The position numbers and the translations under genes were made by a program. From Paraburkholderia rhizosphaerae (GTDB lineage: Bacteria; Pseudomonadota; Gammaproteobacteria; Burkholderiales; Burkholderiaceae), in assembly GCF_004366595.1 (NCBI RefSeq), contig NZ_SORE01000014.1:62001-126000 (forward strand): a stretch of DNA of 64,000 nucleotides, in the 5' to 3' direction. The notes below the pieces were generated by a model. That model was not told the DNA's origin and ran no database searches. It saw nothing but the letters and a program-made list of their open reading frames with translations. Shown here in pieces: positions 1 through 9,008 of the stretch. Positions within the stretch are counted from its first letter, which is position 1, and each line of letters opens with the position of its first letter.

Positions 1-126
1 ATTCCGTCGGGTCGCACCGCGGACGGGATGCCGCTCGGCTTGCAACTGATCGGCGCACGCGACACGGACTTAAGCGTGCTGCAGTTCGCCGCGTGGGCGC
101 AAGCGACGTTGCCTGCGTTCGGCTAG
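1..126 (+). CDS. Amidase-family protein, C-terminal 41 residues only
   Basis: The reading frame is open from the window edge to a TAG at 124-126 and encodes a tail with the sequence GMPLGLQLIGARDTD. This is the typical end of amidase-signature (GatA/AtzF-like) hydrolases, where P-x-G-x-x-x-G-L-Q-L/I-x-G-x precedes the last helix. The catalytic Ser-Ser-Lys triad would lie before the window, so substrate and activity cannot be judged. A GntR-type regulator follows on the same strand, a common arrangement for catabolic amidases. Partial because of the window boundary, not because the gene is broken. Confidence 0.75.
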   Translation: MPSGRTADGMPLGLQLIGARDTDLSVLQFAAWAQATLPAFG

Positions 127-158
127 CCGTTTCATCCTCATCGACAAAAAGGCGCGCC

Positions 159-833
159 TTGACCAGACACTTCCAGACCGCGCAGCAATATGTGTTGAAT
201 ACGTTGCGCGCGGAGATTCTGAGCGGGCTTCATCCGGCGAATACGCGGCTGCGGCAGGAGGAAGTCGCGGCGCGCTTGCAGGTCAGCACGACGCCGGTAC
301 GCGAGGCGTTTCGCGATCTGCGCGCCGAGGGGCTGGTATCGATTGGGCCGAATCGGGGCGTCGTCACGCGCGGGCTGACCGCGACCGATGTCGACGAGAT
401 TTACGAGTTGCGGATGGTGCTTGAGCCGATGCTCGCGCAGAAGGCCTGCTTGAGAGCGAGCGGCACGCAGCTCGATGCGGCTCAAGCGTGCCATCGAACG
501 ATGCTCGCGACAGATTCGCCGGAAGCGTGGTCGGTGCTCAATGAGGCGTTTCATGAGCATCTGGTCGCGTGCGAGGCGCACACGCGGCTCTTCGCGATGG
601 TGGGCGCGCTGTTCGCGGTCGCGCGACCGTATGTGGCGCTGGCCATGCATGTGCAGCAGGACATCATGGCCAGCAATAACGATGAGCATGCGGCGTTGCT
701 GGCGGCTTATCGCGCGCGTGATGACGCCGCGGTGTATGAGCAGACGCGCGAGCATTTGAAGAACACGCTGGCCGCGGTGGTGCGCTGTGTGAGTGGCGGA
801 GCGAACGGGGCGGCGGTGGTTGCGGTGGCGTGA
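159..833 (+). CDS. GntR-family transcriptional regulator, FadR/FCD subfamily
   Basis: Cytoplasmic DNA-binding regulator of about 224 residues. The N-terminal winged HTH contains the GntR signature (L-R-x-E-I-L-S-G, then Q-V-S-T-T-P-V-R-E-A). It is followed by an all-helical FCD ligand domain (D-E-I-Y-E-L-R near residue 85, plus a metal-site-like histidine in EAFHEHL and another near the end in REHLKN). I prefer the TTG at 159, which gives the usual short N-terminus. An ATG at 93 in the same frame would overlap the amidase end by 34 nt. It probably controls the amidase operon to its left, with an organic acid or amide-derived effector; that is inference from context. Confidence 0.85.
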   Translation: MTRHFQTAQQYVLNTLRAEILSGLHPANTRLRQEEVAARLQVSTTPVREAFRDLRAEGLVSIGPNRGVVTRGLTATDVDEIYELRMVLEPMLAQKACLRASGTQLDAAQACHRTMLATDSPEAWSVLNEAFHEHLVACEAHTRLFAMVGALFAVARPYVALAMHVQQDIMASNNDEHAALLAAYRARDDAAVYEQTREHLKNTLAAVVRCVSGGANGAAVVAVA

Positions 834-893
834 AGGTAGCCATACAAGGATGTTCTCGATGAAGTCGAGCGCATCGCGTACTCCCCAAACCCG

Positions 894-2447
894 CTATTGC
901 TTGCCCTGCGCATCGCATTGCCGGTCCGTGCTGTCGTGATCGGTAAGCCGCCCGGCTTCGGGGTGCGCTGAGGCCTCGCCTTGTTCCAGAGGGCACCCGT
1001 TGACGGTTTCGGGCGGATCGATAATACGGGCACCCGCCCTCTCGAGCGCTTCCTGGAATTCCGGGGACGCGAGGATGATCGTGCGTGCCGCGCTGCGCAA
1101 ACGATCGATCGCGTCATCCGGCAACGCCAGCGATGTTGGCAATTGATTCAGATTACCCCGCTCGGATTTGTCAGAGAGCGCGTCGAACGACACATCGACG
1201 ACATAGATATCGGTATCGGGTGCCTCCACGGCTTGGGCCAACGCTGGGTCCTTGTTATCCGCGAATGCGTCGGAATGGCGAATCTGGCGCAACAATGCCC
1301 AGCGCGCCTTGATGTCCTGCAGTAACTCAACTGATTCGGCGGAGAACCGGTCGATCGGCACGCCGACGGCCTGGACCAGCGTCCTGATTCCGCCTGGAGG
1401 ACGCTCCGACAGGTTCCAGCTGGTCGACGGAGACGACGCCGCGTTCACCACAAAGATAATCAGTCTGCGCACGTTATCGAGCGGCGCAGGTTGCCCGGCT
1501 TCGTGCAGTGCCTCGAATGTTCCAATGAAATCCAGCACGCCGCGCAGGCCCAGATTGTCGGCCACGCCGCCATCCACCAGATGCAGGTACGGGTTCTGGG
1601 TCGCGTCGACAATTTCACGCAAGTCCTGCAATCGATTCAGAATGCGGCTCGCGGATCGCTGCTTGCGGTCGGTTTTGACAAGCGACAGAATCCACGCGGG
1701 TTCCTCGTAACCACACGTGCCGCCATAGTTATTGATCGTAATCGGAGCTAGCACCACCGGCACTGCCGACGATGCCGCGGCCGCCCGCGAAAGCTTGAAC
1801 GGGCCGAGATCGGCACACATGACATCGAAGTTCTGCTGGAGAAAGACGATTCGCGATCCCGTCGTCAGCTCTGTTGAGCTGACTGCGATCATCGGACCGC
1901 CTGTGCGCTCGAGCTCAGCGAAGGTCGCATCGTTGAACAGGATTTCGTCATAGAGCTGCGCCGCGATCTCGGAGCGGCTCCAGCCCGCTGAGGCCAGCGC
2001 GGGCCAGTTCAACGGATTCAGGATCCGGGCGATGAGTTCGCCCTGCACGTTTCGCTTAAGAAAGCGATGCTCGTAGAAGTTAAACAGCTGCTCGCCGTAC
2101 ATCCCATACGCGAGCGCGGTAAAACTGCCGCCGGACACTCCGGTGATCAGGTCGACCTCATCGAGCAAACGGATCTTCTTGCCCGACGTGGTGGTCACTT
2201 CAATGCGCTGCAGCGTCTCCAGTGTGCCGTATGAAAATGCGGCCGCGCGCATTCCGCCACCGGAGAAAGCCAGAATGACCATGTCCTGCCTGCCATCCCT
2301 GCTTTCATCCAGACGGTCGAATGGGCTAATCTGCTCCGGATTGTATTTTTTGATCGGCGGGTTCACGGGTCGCGTCGCACAGCCGCCGAGCAACAGCAAC
2401 GGTGTGACGACCAGTATTGCGGAGTGCTTCCATAAACGCGCGGCCAT
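894..2447 (-). CDS. Patatin-like phospholipase, predicted lipoprotein
   Basis: 517 residues. A signal peptide ends in a lipobox (LLLGGC, acylated Cys23), so the protein should be membrane-anchored in the periplasm or outer membrane. Patatin features are in order: oxyanion loop GGGMR at 63-67, nucleophile elbow GVSGG with Ser105, and the dyad aspartate in VDGG at 292. These define a Ser-Asp acyl hydrolase acting on phospholipids or acylglycerols. It is the last gene of the long minus-strand run, 37 nt after the outer-membrane efflux gene, so it may be co-transcribed. It is longer than a minimal patatin domain, with an uncharacterised C-terminal region. Its true substrate is unknown. Confidence 0.88.
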   Translation of the reverse strand: MAARLWKHSAILVVTPLLLLGGCATRPVNPPIKKYNPEQISPFDRLDESRDGRQDMVILAFSGGGMRAAAFSYGTLETLQRIEVTTTSGKKIRLLDEVDLITGVSGGSFTALAYGMYGEQLFNFYEHRFLKRNVQGELIARILNPLNWPALASAGWSRSEIAAQLYDEILFNDATFAELERTGGPMIAVSSTELTTGSRIVFLQQNFDVMCADLGPFKLSRAAAASSAVPVVLAPITINNYGGTCGYEEPAWILSLVKTDRKQRSASRILNRLQDLREIVDATQNPYLHLVDGGVADNLGLRGVLDFIGTFEALHEAGQPAPLDNVRRLIIFVVNAASSPSTSWNLSERPPGGIRTLVQAVGVPIDRFSAESVELLQDIKARWALLRQIRHSDAFADNKDPALAQAVEAPDTDIYVVDVSFDALSDKSERGNLNQLPTSLALPDDAIDRLRSAARTIILASPEFQEALERAGARIIDPPETVNGCPLEQGEASAHPEAGRLTDHDSTDRQCDAQGKQ

Positions 2448-2484
2448 GTCCTCGGCGCCTGTCTGAATTCACCTGCCCAGCGGG

Positions 2485-3933
2485 CTATTTCGCTTTCGTC
2501 GCGCCCAGCGACACGGGCGTATGCGAATCGGCGATATCCACCCAGCCGCCACCCATCGCCTGATACACGCTGATCACCTGGATATAGCGCGACGCCTGCA
2601 AGCTGGCGAGGCTGAGCTCAGCGGCGAACAGGTCGTTTTCCGACACCAGCACGTCGAGATAGCCGATCAAACCATCTTCGAACTTGAGCCGCGACAGCCT
2701 CGCAAATTCGCGCAACGCATCGACGCGTTGTTGCTGAAAGTCAGTCTGCTCGATGGTCTTCTGTGAGCTGACCAGCGCATTGTCGGTATCGCTAAACGCG
2801 CCCAGTATCGTCTGCCGGTAGATCAGTTCGGCCTGGCGCTTTTGCGCCTCGGCCGACTGTACCTGGCCGCCAATCGCTCCCGACGTGAAGATCGGCCCAG
2901 TCACGCCGGCCGCGACTGACCAGAGCTGTGCCGGTCCGGAAAGAAAATCGCCGAAGGCCGTGCTGACCGAGCCCAACGCGCCGGTCAGCGAGATGGTTGG
3001 ATAGTAAAGCGCCCGCGTGGCGCCGACGTTCGCATTGGCTGCGACCAGATTCTGTTCGGCTTGCAGAATATCGGGACGCCGTTCGAGCAAGGTCGAAGGC
3101 AGATCCGCCGGAATCACGGGAAGGTCCAGTTCTCTGACCGACTTGCCTCGCGGAATCGACTCCGGGTTGTGCCCCAGCAGGATCGAGATGCCGTTTTCCA
3201 CGATTGCAATCTGCTGCTCGATCGCCGGTATCGCGGATTGCGCCAGCTTGTACTGGGAGCGCACCTGCGCGAGTTCCGTCTGGGAGACGAGACCGTCCCG
3301 GTAGCGCAACTCGAAGATACGTAGTGTTTCGCCAAAATTACGCGCGGTGGCCCGCGCGACTTCGAGTTGCCGGTCAAGTCCGCGCAGCGTGATGTAGCTG
3401 GTTGCAACGCCGGTCACGAGAGACAGCACGACGCCTCGCTGGGCCTGCTCGCTGGCGTATACCTGCGCTTGCGCGGCTTCGGTCAGACGTCTTACCCGAC
3501 CGAACAGATCGATTTGCCAGGAAGCGGACAGCATGCCCTGATAGAGATTGAATACCGGATCGAGCGTCGGCGGCAGCGGTGGCATTCCGACCTCGCTAGC
3601 CCGGTTGCGGCTCACGTTAGCCCCATAGTTGATCTGCGGCAGCCCCTGTGAGCGTGTTGCGCGCAGCAAGCCGATGAACTGGTCGACGCGCGCCGCCGCG
3701 ATGCGCACATCCAGATTCTCGCGCAGCGCGGTCAGGACCAGATCGTTCAACACCGGATCGTCGAACTGCTCCCACCACGCGGTGTTCACGACCTCTTCGG
3801 CCTCGGGCATTTCGATTCGCCATGTCGCCGGCACCTCCACCGTGGGGCGGCTGTAATCGGGTCCGACGGCCATGCAGCCGACCAGGCAAACGGTCGCGCA
3901 GGCAAGGATCGCAGCAAGCGTCAGCGTTCTCAT
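2485..3933 (-). CDS. RND efflux outer-membrane lipoprotein, NodT/OprM family
   Basis: 482 residues. The ATG at 3933 begins a signal peptide with lipobox CLVGC (Cys20), followed by the family N-terminus MAVGPDYSRPTVEVPATW. Two OEP repeats follow, with the typical D-L-F-G-R-V-R-R helix and, later, L-L-E-R-R-P-D-I. The product should form the trimeric beta-barrel and periplasmic alpha-barrel exit duct of a tripartite pump. No other RND channel is nearby, so the likely partners are the adaptor at 12685-13815 and the pump at 9611-12688. Seven antiporter genes separate them, which is unusual. The gap to the preceding gene is 70 nt. Confidence 0.92.
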   Translation of the reverse strand: MRTLTLAAILACATVCLVGCMAVGPDYSRPTVEVPATWRIEMPEAEEVVNTAWWEQFDDPVLNDLVLTALRENLDVRIAAARVDQFIGLLRATRSQGLPQINYGANVSRNRASEVGMPPLPPTLDPVFNLYQGMLSASWQIDLFGRVRRLTEAAQAQVYASEQAQRGVVLSLVTGVATSYITLRGLDRQLEVARATARNFGETLRIFELRYRDGLVSQTELAQVRSQYKLAQSAIPAIEQQIAIVENGISILLGHNPESIPRGKSVRELDLPVIPADLPSTLLERRPDILQAEQNLVAANANVGATRALYYPTISLTGALGSVSTAFGDFLSGPAQLWSVAAGVTGPIFTSGAIGGQVQSAEAQKRQAELIYRQTILGAFSDTDNALVSSQKTIEQTDFQQQRVDALREFARLSRLKFEDGLIGYLDVLVSENDLFAAELSLASLQASRYIQVISVYQAMGGGWVDIADSHTPVSLGATKAK

Positions 3934-4003
3934 GACGTACTCCAGGTTCTCAGGCGATCGTGTCAGCCGTGCGCAGGCGGTGCGCTCGCTCGCGCCACAC
4001 ACC

Positions 4004-5635
4004 TTAGCGCGCGACCGCCAGCAGACCACCGAACAGCAGTGCGGCCAGCAGCAGCGTCAGACAGGACACGGACCATCGCCGCACGAATGCATCCGTGCCC
4101 GAGCAGTACTGCGCGGCAACCACGCCGGCGCGCACCACGTGAGGCAGGACATCGCCGACATCCGTCGCTGGCAGGCACAACCGCTTCCTTCTAAATCGAT
4201 TCCAGCCGATCGCGAGCACCCCGCCGGCCAGTACGGGCCAGAGTGCGGACCACAGCGCCGCCGGCGCCAGCGCCTCAGGTAACGTGCCGACAGGAATATC
4301 CAGATACAGCGCCCACGGGACGGCCAGCGACGCCAGCACCATCGCCAGCCATGCACCTGTCAGCGCCGCCGGAGCGCGAGCATGGGAATCCGCTGCTGCG
4401 CTCGCGCCCAGACATTGCAGGAAATGCAGCATCAGCACCGTGGTCGCGACTGAAGACGCGACCGCGATCGAACCCGCGAGACTATCGCCCAGCACATCCT
4501 TGGCCGCGAATTTGGCCAGTGCGCCGCCGGTAAGCGGCAATCCGCCAAGCCCGAGCGCAATGACAGCGGTGGGCACGCGCACCCGCCGCAACTTTGCGGT
4601 CCCCGTCAGCGCGACCACGCCCACAGCCAGAAACAGCGTGCCTTTTACCAGCAGATGATGGGCGGCATAGAACGCGGCGGCCACGACGGTAGAGGGATCG
4701 CCAGACGCGAGTCCGATGCCGATCACCGCCATCACGAAACCCATCTGGCTGACACTCGAATACGCCAGCACGATTTTCGGCTGAGCGTGCGTGATACCGA
4801 TCGCCACACCATAGAACGCGCCGAACAGCCCCAGCGCCGCGAGGGGCATGCCGAAGTCTGGCCACGCGTGACCGAATGGCAGAAAGCGGAGCAACGCGAT
4901 CACGCTCGCCTTGACCGCTGCGCCGCTGAGCACCGCCGCCGCCGGCGTCGGCGCTGCGCCATAGGCATACGGCATCCAGAAATGCAGCGGCACCAGGCCG
5001 GCCTTTATGCCAAGGCCGACAAGCAGCAAAAGCAAGGTGGGATCGCGCCATGGCGACTCCGGCAACGCCGCCGCGGCATCGCGAATCAGCAGACTGCCGC
5101 CTGGCGTGGCCTGGGCCAGCAGGACCAGCCCTCCGAGCAGGAAAGCCTCGGCTAGCAGCGCAATGCCAAGATAGAGCGCACCCGCGTACCGTGCATCGGG
5201 TCCATCGCCGTCGAGCACCAGCCCGCTCGCGCCGACGCTCAATACCGCCAGCATCAGATAGAAGCCAATCAGATCGGCGACCAGAAACACGCCCATGCTG
5301 CCGGTCATGGCCATCAACCAGCAGACGACGAATCCGTCGATACGTCGGCGATCGCGTAGAAAACGGGCGGCAAAAATTCCAGCGAACAGCCACAACAATG
5401 CCGCGCTGCCGAGCAACAACGCGCCCGGCGTATCGAGCGCGAAACGTAACGCGAAACGGCTGTTGCCGAGCACCAGGGTTTCGCTCTGACTGGCGCCGGC
5501 CGCCGCCAACGCAGGCAACGGAGCGATCGCGAACCACGCAGGCAACCGTCTGCGCAGATGCGCCGACGCACACAGCAGCAACATCAGCAACGGCACGCCG
5601 ATGGCTGCGGCCATCAGACCTTCGGAGAGAGTCAT
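4004..5635 (-). CDS. Proton-conducting antiporter subunit, ND5/MrpA-D/HyfB-like
   Basis: 543 residues, strongly hydrophobic, with 14 or so membrane segments of the complex I antiporter-like fold. The motif GIKAGLVPLHFWMPYAYGAAPT (read as two parts, GIKAGLVPLH and FWMPYAYGAA) and a downstream AVKAS provide the transmembrane lysines used for proton transfer. The ATG at 5635 overlaps the stop of the preceding mnhD-like gene as ATGA. It lacks the C-terminal extension of canonical MrpA. It therefore looks like a second D-type or HyfB/HycC-type subunit rather than MrpA. It would translocate cations in the inner membrane as part of the multi-subunit complex encoded upstream. Confidence 0.85.
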   Translation of the reverse strand: MTLSEGLMAAAIGVPLLMLLLCASAHLRRRLPAWFAIAPLPALAAAGASQSETLVLGNSRFALRFALDTPGALLLGSAALLWLFAGIFAARFLRDRRRIDGFVVCWLMAMTGSMGVFLVADLIGFYLMLAVLSVGASGLVLDGDGPDARYAGALYLGIALLAEAFLLGGLVLLAQATPGGSLLIRDAAAALPESPWRDPTLLLLLVGLGIKAGLVPLHFWMPYAYGAAPTPAAAVLSGAAVKASVIALLRFLPFGHAWPDFGMPLAALGLFGAFYGVAIGITHAQPKIVLAYSSVSQMGFVMAVIGIGLASGDPSTVVAAAFYAAHHLLVKGTLFLAVGVVALTGTAKLRRVRVPTAVIALGLGGLPLTGGALAKFAAKDVLGDSLAGSIAVASSVATTVLMLHFLQCLGASAAADSHARAPAALTGAWLAMVLASLAVPWALYLDIPVGTLPEALAPAALWSALWPVLAGGVLAIGWNRFRRKRLCLPATDVGDVLPHVVRAGVVAAQYCSGTDAFVRRWSVSCLTLLLAALLFGGLLAVAR

Positions 5636-7149
5636 GGCATCCCCGTCGCCGACATCACGGTGCGGCCGATTTGCGTCACGTCGACCGGCAGCAGCACCGC
5701 CAACCCGAGCAGGAACGAGCACATTGCGAGGCCCAGCACGGCGATCTGCCGATAACGGGGCACCTGCGTTTCAGGGATCCAGTCGGGCGCGGCGGGCTCC
5801 ATCGAGCGCACGACCACCGTGAACACATAGATGCTCGTGAGCAAGCCACCGACGAGTATCACCAGCGCCCACCACCATTGCCCCGCCGCGAGCGCCGCCG
5901 ATAGCAGCAGCCACTTGGCCAGAAAGCCCCCGGACGGCGGCAAGCCAATCAGCGCGATACCGGCCAGCGCGAAAGCGGTCACCGTCATCGGCAACGCCCG
6001 CGCGACTCCACGCAGGTCGGCCAGACGGTCGTGACCCAGCGTGCCGTAGATCAGCCCGGCCGCCAGGAACATCGCCGATTTTGCGGTCGCATGCGATACG
6101 GCCTGCAACAGACCACCCGTGACCGCCTGCGCGCTGTCGTGCTGGCCCGCGGCGATCGGAAACATCAGAAACAGATAGCCGATCTGCGCGACCGTCGAGT
6201 AAGCGATCAGAAGCTTCAGCCGTATCTGGCGCAGCGCCACCACATTGCCGAAGATAATCGCCGCGGCCCCCAGGCCCGCGAGCAGTTGCGTGAACGAGCC
6301 GCTGACGATGGCGGCGAATACATCGAGCCACAACCGCACAATCACGAACCAGGAGCCTTTGACGACGATTGCCGAAAGCAGCGCACTCGCGGCGGCGGGC
6401 GCGCCGGCGTGCGCAGGCGGCAGCCACAGGTGCAGCGGAAATAGCGCGGTTTTGGCCAGCATGCCTGCGCTCATCAACGCCACCGCAGCCCAGGCTAGCG
6501 GCTGCGCACCGATTCGTTCGGCGAGTAGCGCGATGTCCAGCGTGCCATACGCGCCATAAAGCAGAAATACGCCCAGCAAATAGAGCATCGAACCGATCAG
6601 CGCGAACAGCAAATAGCGTAACGCGGCCTGCAACGTTTCAGCCCGGCCATCGAGCGAAACCAGCGGGACACCTGCAAAGGTCAACAGTTCGAGCGCGACG
6701 TAAAGCGTAAAGATGTCTCCGCTCACGAACACCAGATTGAGCGATCCCCAAACCGCCAACAGCAACAGCCAGAAAGCGAACGGCGCACGCGCCTCGCCCG
6801 TGCCGGCCGGCGTGCCGAAATCGCCATTCGCGTAGAGCGCAACCGCGCCGGTCACCAACGCAACCACCAGCATCATGCAGACCGAGAGTCCGTCCGCGCG
6901 AAGCATCACGCCAAGCGGCGGCAACCAGCCGCCGAGCGGGTACCGCAAGGCGTCGCCGGAGTCCAGCAACCGTCGTGCAATCGCCAGCACGACGCCCAGG
7001 CCGCAGATGATCGTCACCCACGCCACGCTTTGCGCACGTCGACCGCCGAGCGCGAGGCCGGCCAGCATGCCGGCAAACGGCAACAACACGGCAAGCACTA
7101 GCAGCAGACCACCTGGTGTGGCCTGCTGCATGAGCGCGAGCGTGGTCAC
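5632..7149 (-). CDS. mnhD: Na+/H+ antiporter subunit D (MnhD/MrpD-like)
   Basis: 505 residues of proton-conducting membrane transporter type. Visible motifs include SGDIFTLYVALELLTFAGVPL, read as an amphipathic entry helix with a buried Glu, and KTALFPLHLWLPPAHAGAP, the hallmark lysine and histidine helix. The start is a GTG at 7149 that overlaps the stop of mnhC (GTGA). It is part of the tightly overlapped E-F-G-(A'/B)-C-D-D' set and should be an inner-membrane subunit of a monovalent cation/proton antiporter. Assigned to D rather than A because of its length and its position after C. Confidence 0.9.
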   Translation of the reverse strand: MTTLALMQQATPGGLLLVLAVLLPFAGMLAGLALGGRRAQSVAWVTIICGLGVVLAIARRLLDSGDALRYPLGGWLPPLGVMLRADGLSVCMMLVVALVTGAVALYANGDFGTPAGTGEARAPFAFWLLLLAVWGSLNLVFVSGDIFTLYVALELLTFAGVPLVSLDGRAETLQAALRYLLFALIGSMLYLLGVFLLYGAYGTLDIALLAERIGAQPLAWAAVALMSAGMLAKTALFPLHLWLPPAHAGAPAAASALLSAIVVKGSWFVIVRLWLDVFAAIVSGSFTQLLAGLGAAAIIFGNVVALRQIRLKLLIAYSTVAQIGYLFLMFPIAAGQHDSAQAVTGGLLQAVSHATAKSAMFLAAGLIYGTLGHDRLADLRGVARALPMTVTAFALAGIALIGLPPSGGFLAKWLLLSAALAAGQWWWALVILVGGLLTSIYVFTVVVRSMEPAAPDWIPETQVPRYRQIAVLGLAMCSFLLGLAVLLPVDVTQIGRTVMSATGMP

Positions 7150-7496
7150 CGGGCCTCCACATCGGCGCAAGCTTGCGCCGATACGACGTCGCCGTCCGTA
7201 GAGAGAGAATTCGAGCCCGTTTCCGCAAACGTGCGCAGCATCAGCCCGACCGCCAGCGCGGATGCAGCGAACGAAACGACAATCGCGGTAATCAGCAGCG
7301 CCTGCGGCACCGGATCGCCGGACATGCCGGCGGCCGCGCCGCGGCGCGCGATCACCGCACAGGCGAGAAACACGCCGTTGCCGGTCAGGTTAAACGCAAG
7401 GACCTTGCGCAACGGCTGCGGGTTGACGATCAGCCCATATAGGCCAAGACCCACGAGCACCGCGGCGGTCAGGCCGAACAGCTGGGGCACGTTCAT
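7146..7496 (-). CDS. mnhC: Na+/H+ antiporter subunit C (MnhC/MrpC, NuoK-like)
   Basis: 116 residues with three membrane helices of NuoK type. The start is the ATG of MNVPQLFGLTAAVLVGLGLYG, which overlaps the preceding stop (ATGA at 7493-7496). The helix-2 motif NLTGNGVFLACAV and helix-3 motif DPVPQALLITAIVVSFA match MrpC/NuoK, where D-P-x-x-Q-A-L-x-L-T-A-I-V-I is diagnostic. Inner-membrane subunit of the antiporter complex. The longer open frame upstream lies inside the neighbouring gene and has no support. Confidence 0.92.
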   Translation of the reverse strand: MNVPQLFGLTAAVLVGLGLYGLIVNPQPLRKVLAFNLTGNGVFLACAVIARRGAAAGMSGDPVPQALLITAIVVSFAASALAVGLMLRTFAETGSNSLSTDGDVVSAQACADVEAR

Positions 7497-8437
7497 GCGC
7501 TCACCTCCGGCCGCTGCGGCGGCCCGACCAGCAGAAGCACCAGCGTGACCGCAAGCGAAGGCAGCAGCGCGACTTCGATCACGATGATCCACACTTTCGC
7601 CCAACCATCGGGGTACGCGAGGAAGGCGCCCGCGAGCGCGGCGCCAAGCAGCCCGAGCGCGATAAAGATGGCCGGGCCGACAACCAGCACGACACGCAAC
7701 CAGCGCCAGCTCACCGCGGGCGCATCGCGCAGACCGGACATCATCACGAGCAGCCACATCGCGGCGATCACCGTGGCGCCCTGAAATTTGCCGCCCGGGT
7801 GATCGGCGCCGACCCAGAAAATGTAGATGCCGATCACAACGCCGACCGGCGGCAATACGCGCGCGAGATACACGAGGATGTCATTGGGACCGACCGCCTG
7901 CGCGAGACCCGGCCTGCCGCCCCAATAGCGGTCCGGCGCGAGCGACCACACGCCGACCACACCGAATAGCAACGCGATCGCTTCGAGCAGCGTATCGATC
8001 GCGCGGAACGACAGCAGCACCGCGGTAATCGGGTTACCTACACCTGTCGACTGAATCTGCCGTGATACGTCGGGCGCGAGACTTGGCGCGGGGTCCGGCA
8101 AGCTCAGCAGACACGCGGCGATCACACCGGCAACCGCCGACGCGAGCACCGCAGCCGCTACACGCGTCGCGAGGCTGGGTTCCTCAGCCTGCGCTGCCGC
8201 TTCGGTTGCATGCAGGCGGGACGCCGCGCGGATCAGCAGCGCACCGGTCAAGCCTGCGCCGATGGCCGCTTCGGTCAATGCGACGTCGACCGCGGCAAGC
8301 ACCAGCCAGGCCAGCGTGAGCAATAAGCCATAAGGAATGAACCCGGCGACCGCGGCGAAGGTGTCGCGCACGACGATGGTCCAGAGCGCAAGCCCCAATA
8401 ACAGGATTGCGATGCCGGTGCAGATCGCGAGGATCAT
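7493..8437 (-). CDS. Fused antiporter subunit: MrpA C-terminal (DUF4040/MbhD-E-like) domain plus MnhB
   Basis: 314 residues. The first ~90 residues (from MILAICTG) form a three-helix segment with DVALTEAAIGAGLTGALLI, typical of the DUF4040/MbhD piece found at the C-terminus of MrpA. A linker and more helices follow. The second half carries the MnhB hallmark (GIYIFWVGADHPGGKFQG, with conserved H-P-G-G-x-F-Q). The ATG overlaps the mnhG stop by 4 nt. Canonical mrp operons have a large MrpA with this segment at its end, whereas here it is separated from any ND5-type domain. This is closer to the order in archaeal Mbh complexes. Confidence 0.85.
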   Translation of the reverse strand: MILAICTGIAILLLGLALWTIVVRDTFAAVAGFIPYGLLLTLAWLVLAAVDVALTEAAIGAGLTGALLIRAASRLHATEAAAQAEEPSLATRVAAAVLASAVAGVIAACLLSLPDPAPSLAPDVSRQIQSTGVGNPITAVLLSFRAIDTLLEAIALLFGVVGVWSLAPDRYWGGRPGLAQAVGPNDILVYLARVLPPVGVVIGIYIFWVGADHPGGKFQGATVIAAMWLLVMMSGLRDAPAVSWRWLRVVLVVGPAIFIALGLLGAALAGAFLAYPDGWAKVWIIVIEVALLPSLAVTLVLLLVGPPQRPEVSA

Positions 8438-8727
8438 CGGCTTTTCTCCTGCCGGCGTGCAGCACGCGCGATGAGTTGCGACACATCGGACGAGGTCAGC
8501 AGCACCAGTAGCCACACCACGATCAGCTTGAGCGCGACCAGCGGATGACCGGCTTGCGGCAGCAGCCCCAGCACCACGAGGCCCAGGCCGAGATTATCGG
8601 CCTTGGTCAGCGCATGCAGCCGCGTGTACGTATCAGGAAAGCGCAATAGCCCCACTGTACCGGCCACAAAGAAAAAAACTCCGGCAAGCAAGGCGACGGT
8701 CGTGTAGATATCAGCCAGGGTTTTCAT
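8434..8727 (-). CDS. mnhG: Na+/H+ antiporter subunit G (MnhG/MrpG)
   Basis: 97 residues, three helices. The conserved loop GLLRFPDTYTRLHALTKADNLG is present (the R-x-P-D-x-Y-x-R-x-H-A-x-T-K core is diagnostic of MnhG/MrpG). It overlaps mnhF upstream and the fused A'/B gene downstream by 4 nt each. Small inner-membrane subunit that helps assemble the antiporter with E and F. Confidence 0.93.
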   Translation of the reverse strand: MKTLADIYTTVALLAGVFFFVAGTVGLLRFPDTYTRLHALTKADNLGLGLVVLGLLPQAGHPLVALKLIVVWLLVLLTSSDVSQLIARAARRQEKSR

Positions 8728-9008
8728 CTTGTCTCCTCGTCGCGCACTCCGCTTTCTCCTTGCCGGTCCGCTTTGACGAACGCGACCGATGCAAACGCCG
8801 CGAGCACGGCAAGCGTCAACGCGACATCGACGACCGCCTCCACGCCGCTCGCGGTGCCCACCAGCAGCAGCGCCGCAATGCCCCCTGTACCGAACAGTTG
8901 CGCGGCCATCATGCGGTCGGCGCGCGTCGGACCGCGCAGCACGCTCGATAGCCCGACCGCCACCATCAGCAGCACCAGCGCGCAGATCGTAATCAGCACG
9001 TCAACCAT
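8724..9008 (-). CDS. mnhF: Na+/H+ antiporter subunit F (MnhF/MrpF)
   Basis: 94 residues from the ATG at 9008, which overlaps the end of mnhE by 8 nt. It has three helices with the family core VLRGPTRADRMMAAQLFGT (R-G-P-x-x-x-D-R) in the first loop and DVALTLAVLAAFASVAF in the third helix. Inner-membrane antiporter subunit. The open frame extends 39 codons further upstream inside mnhE, but that stretch has no F-type features. Confidence 0.92.
   Translation of the reverse strand: MVDVLITICALVLLMVAVGLSSVLRGPTRADRMMAAQLFGTGGIAALLLVGTASGVEAVVDVALTLAVLAAFASVAFVKADRQGESGVRDEETR

Noticed and set aside
4482-5573. 363-codon minus-strand frame inside the ND5-like antiporter gene
   Set aside because: Second frame of the antiporter gene; Arg-rich with no membrane helices or motifs.
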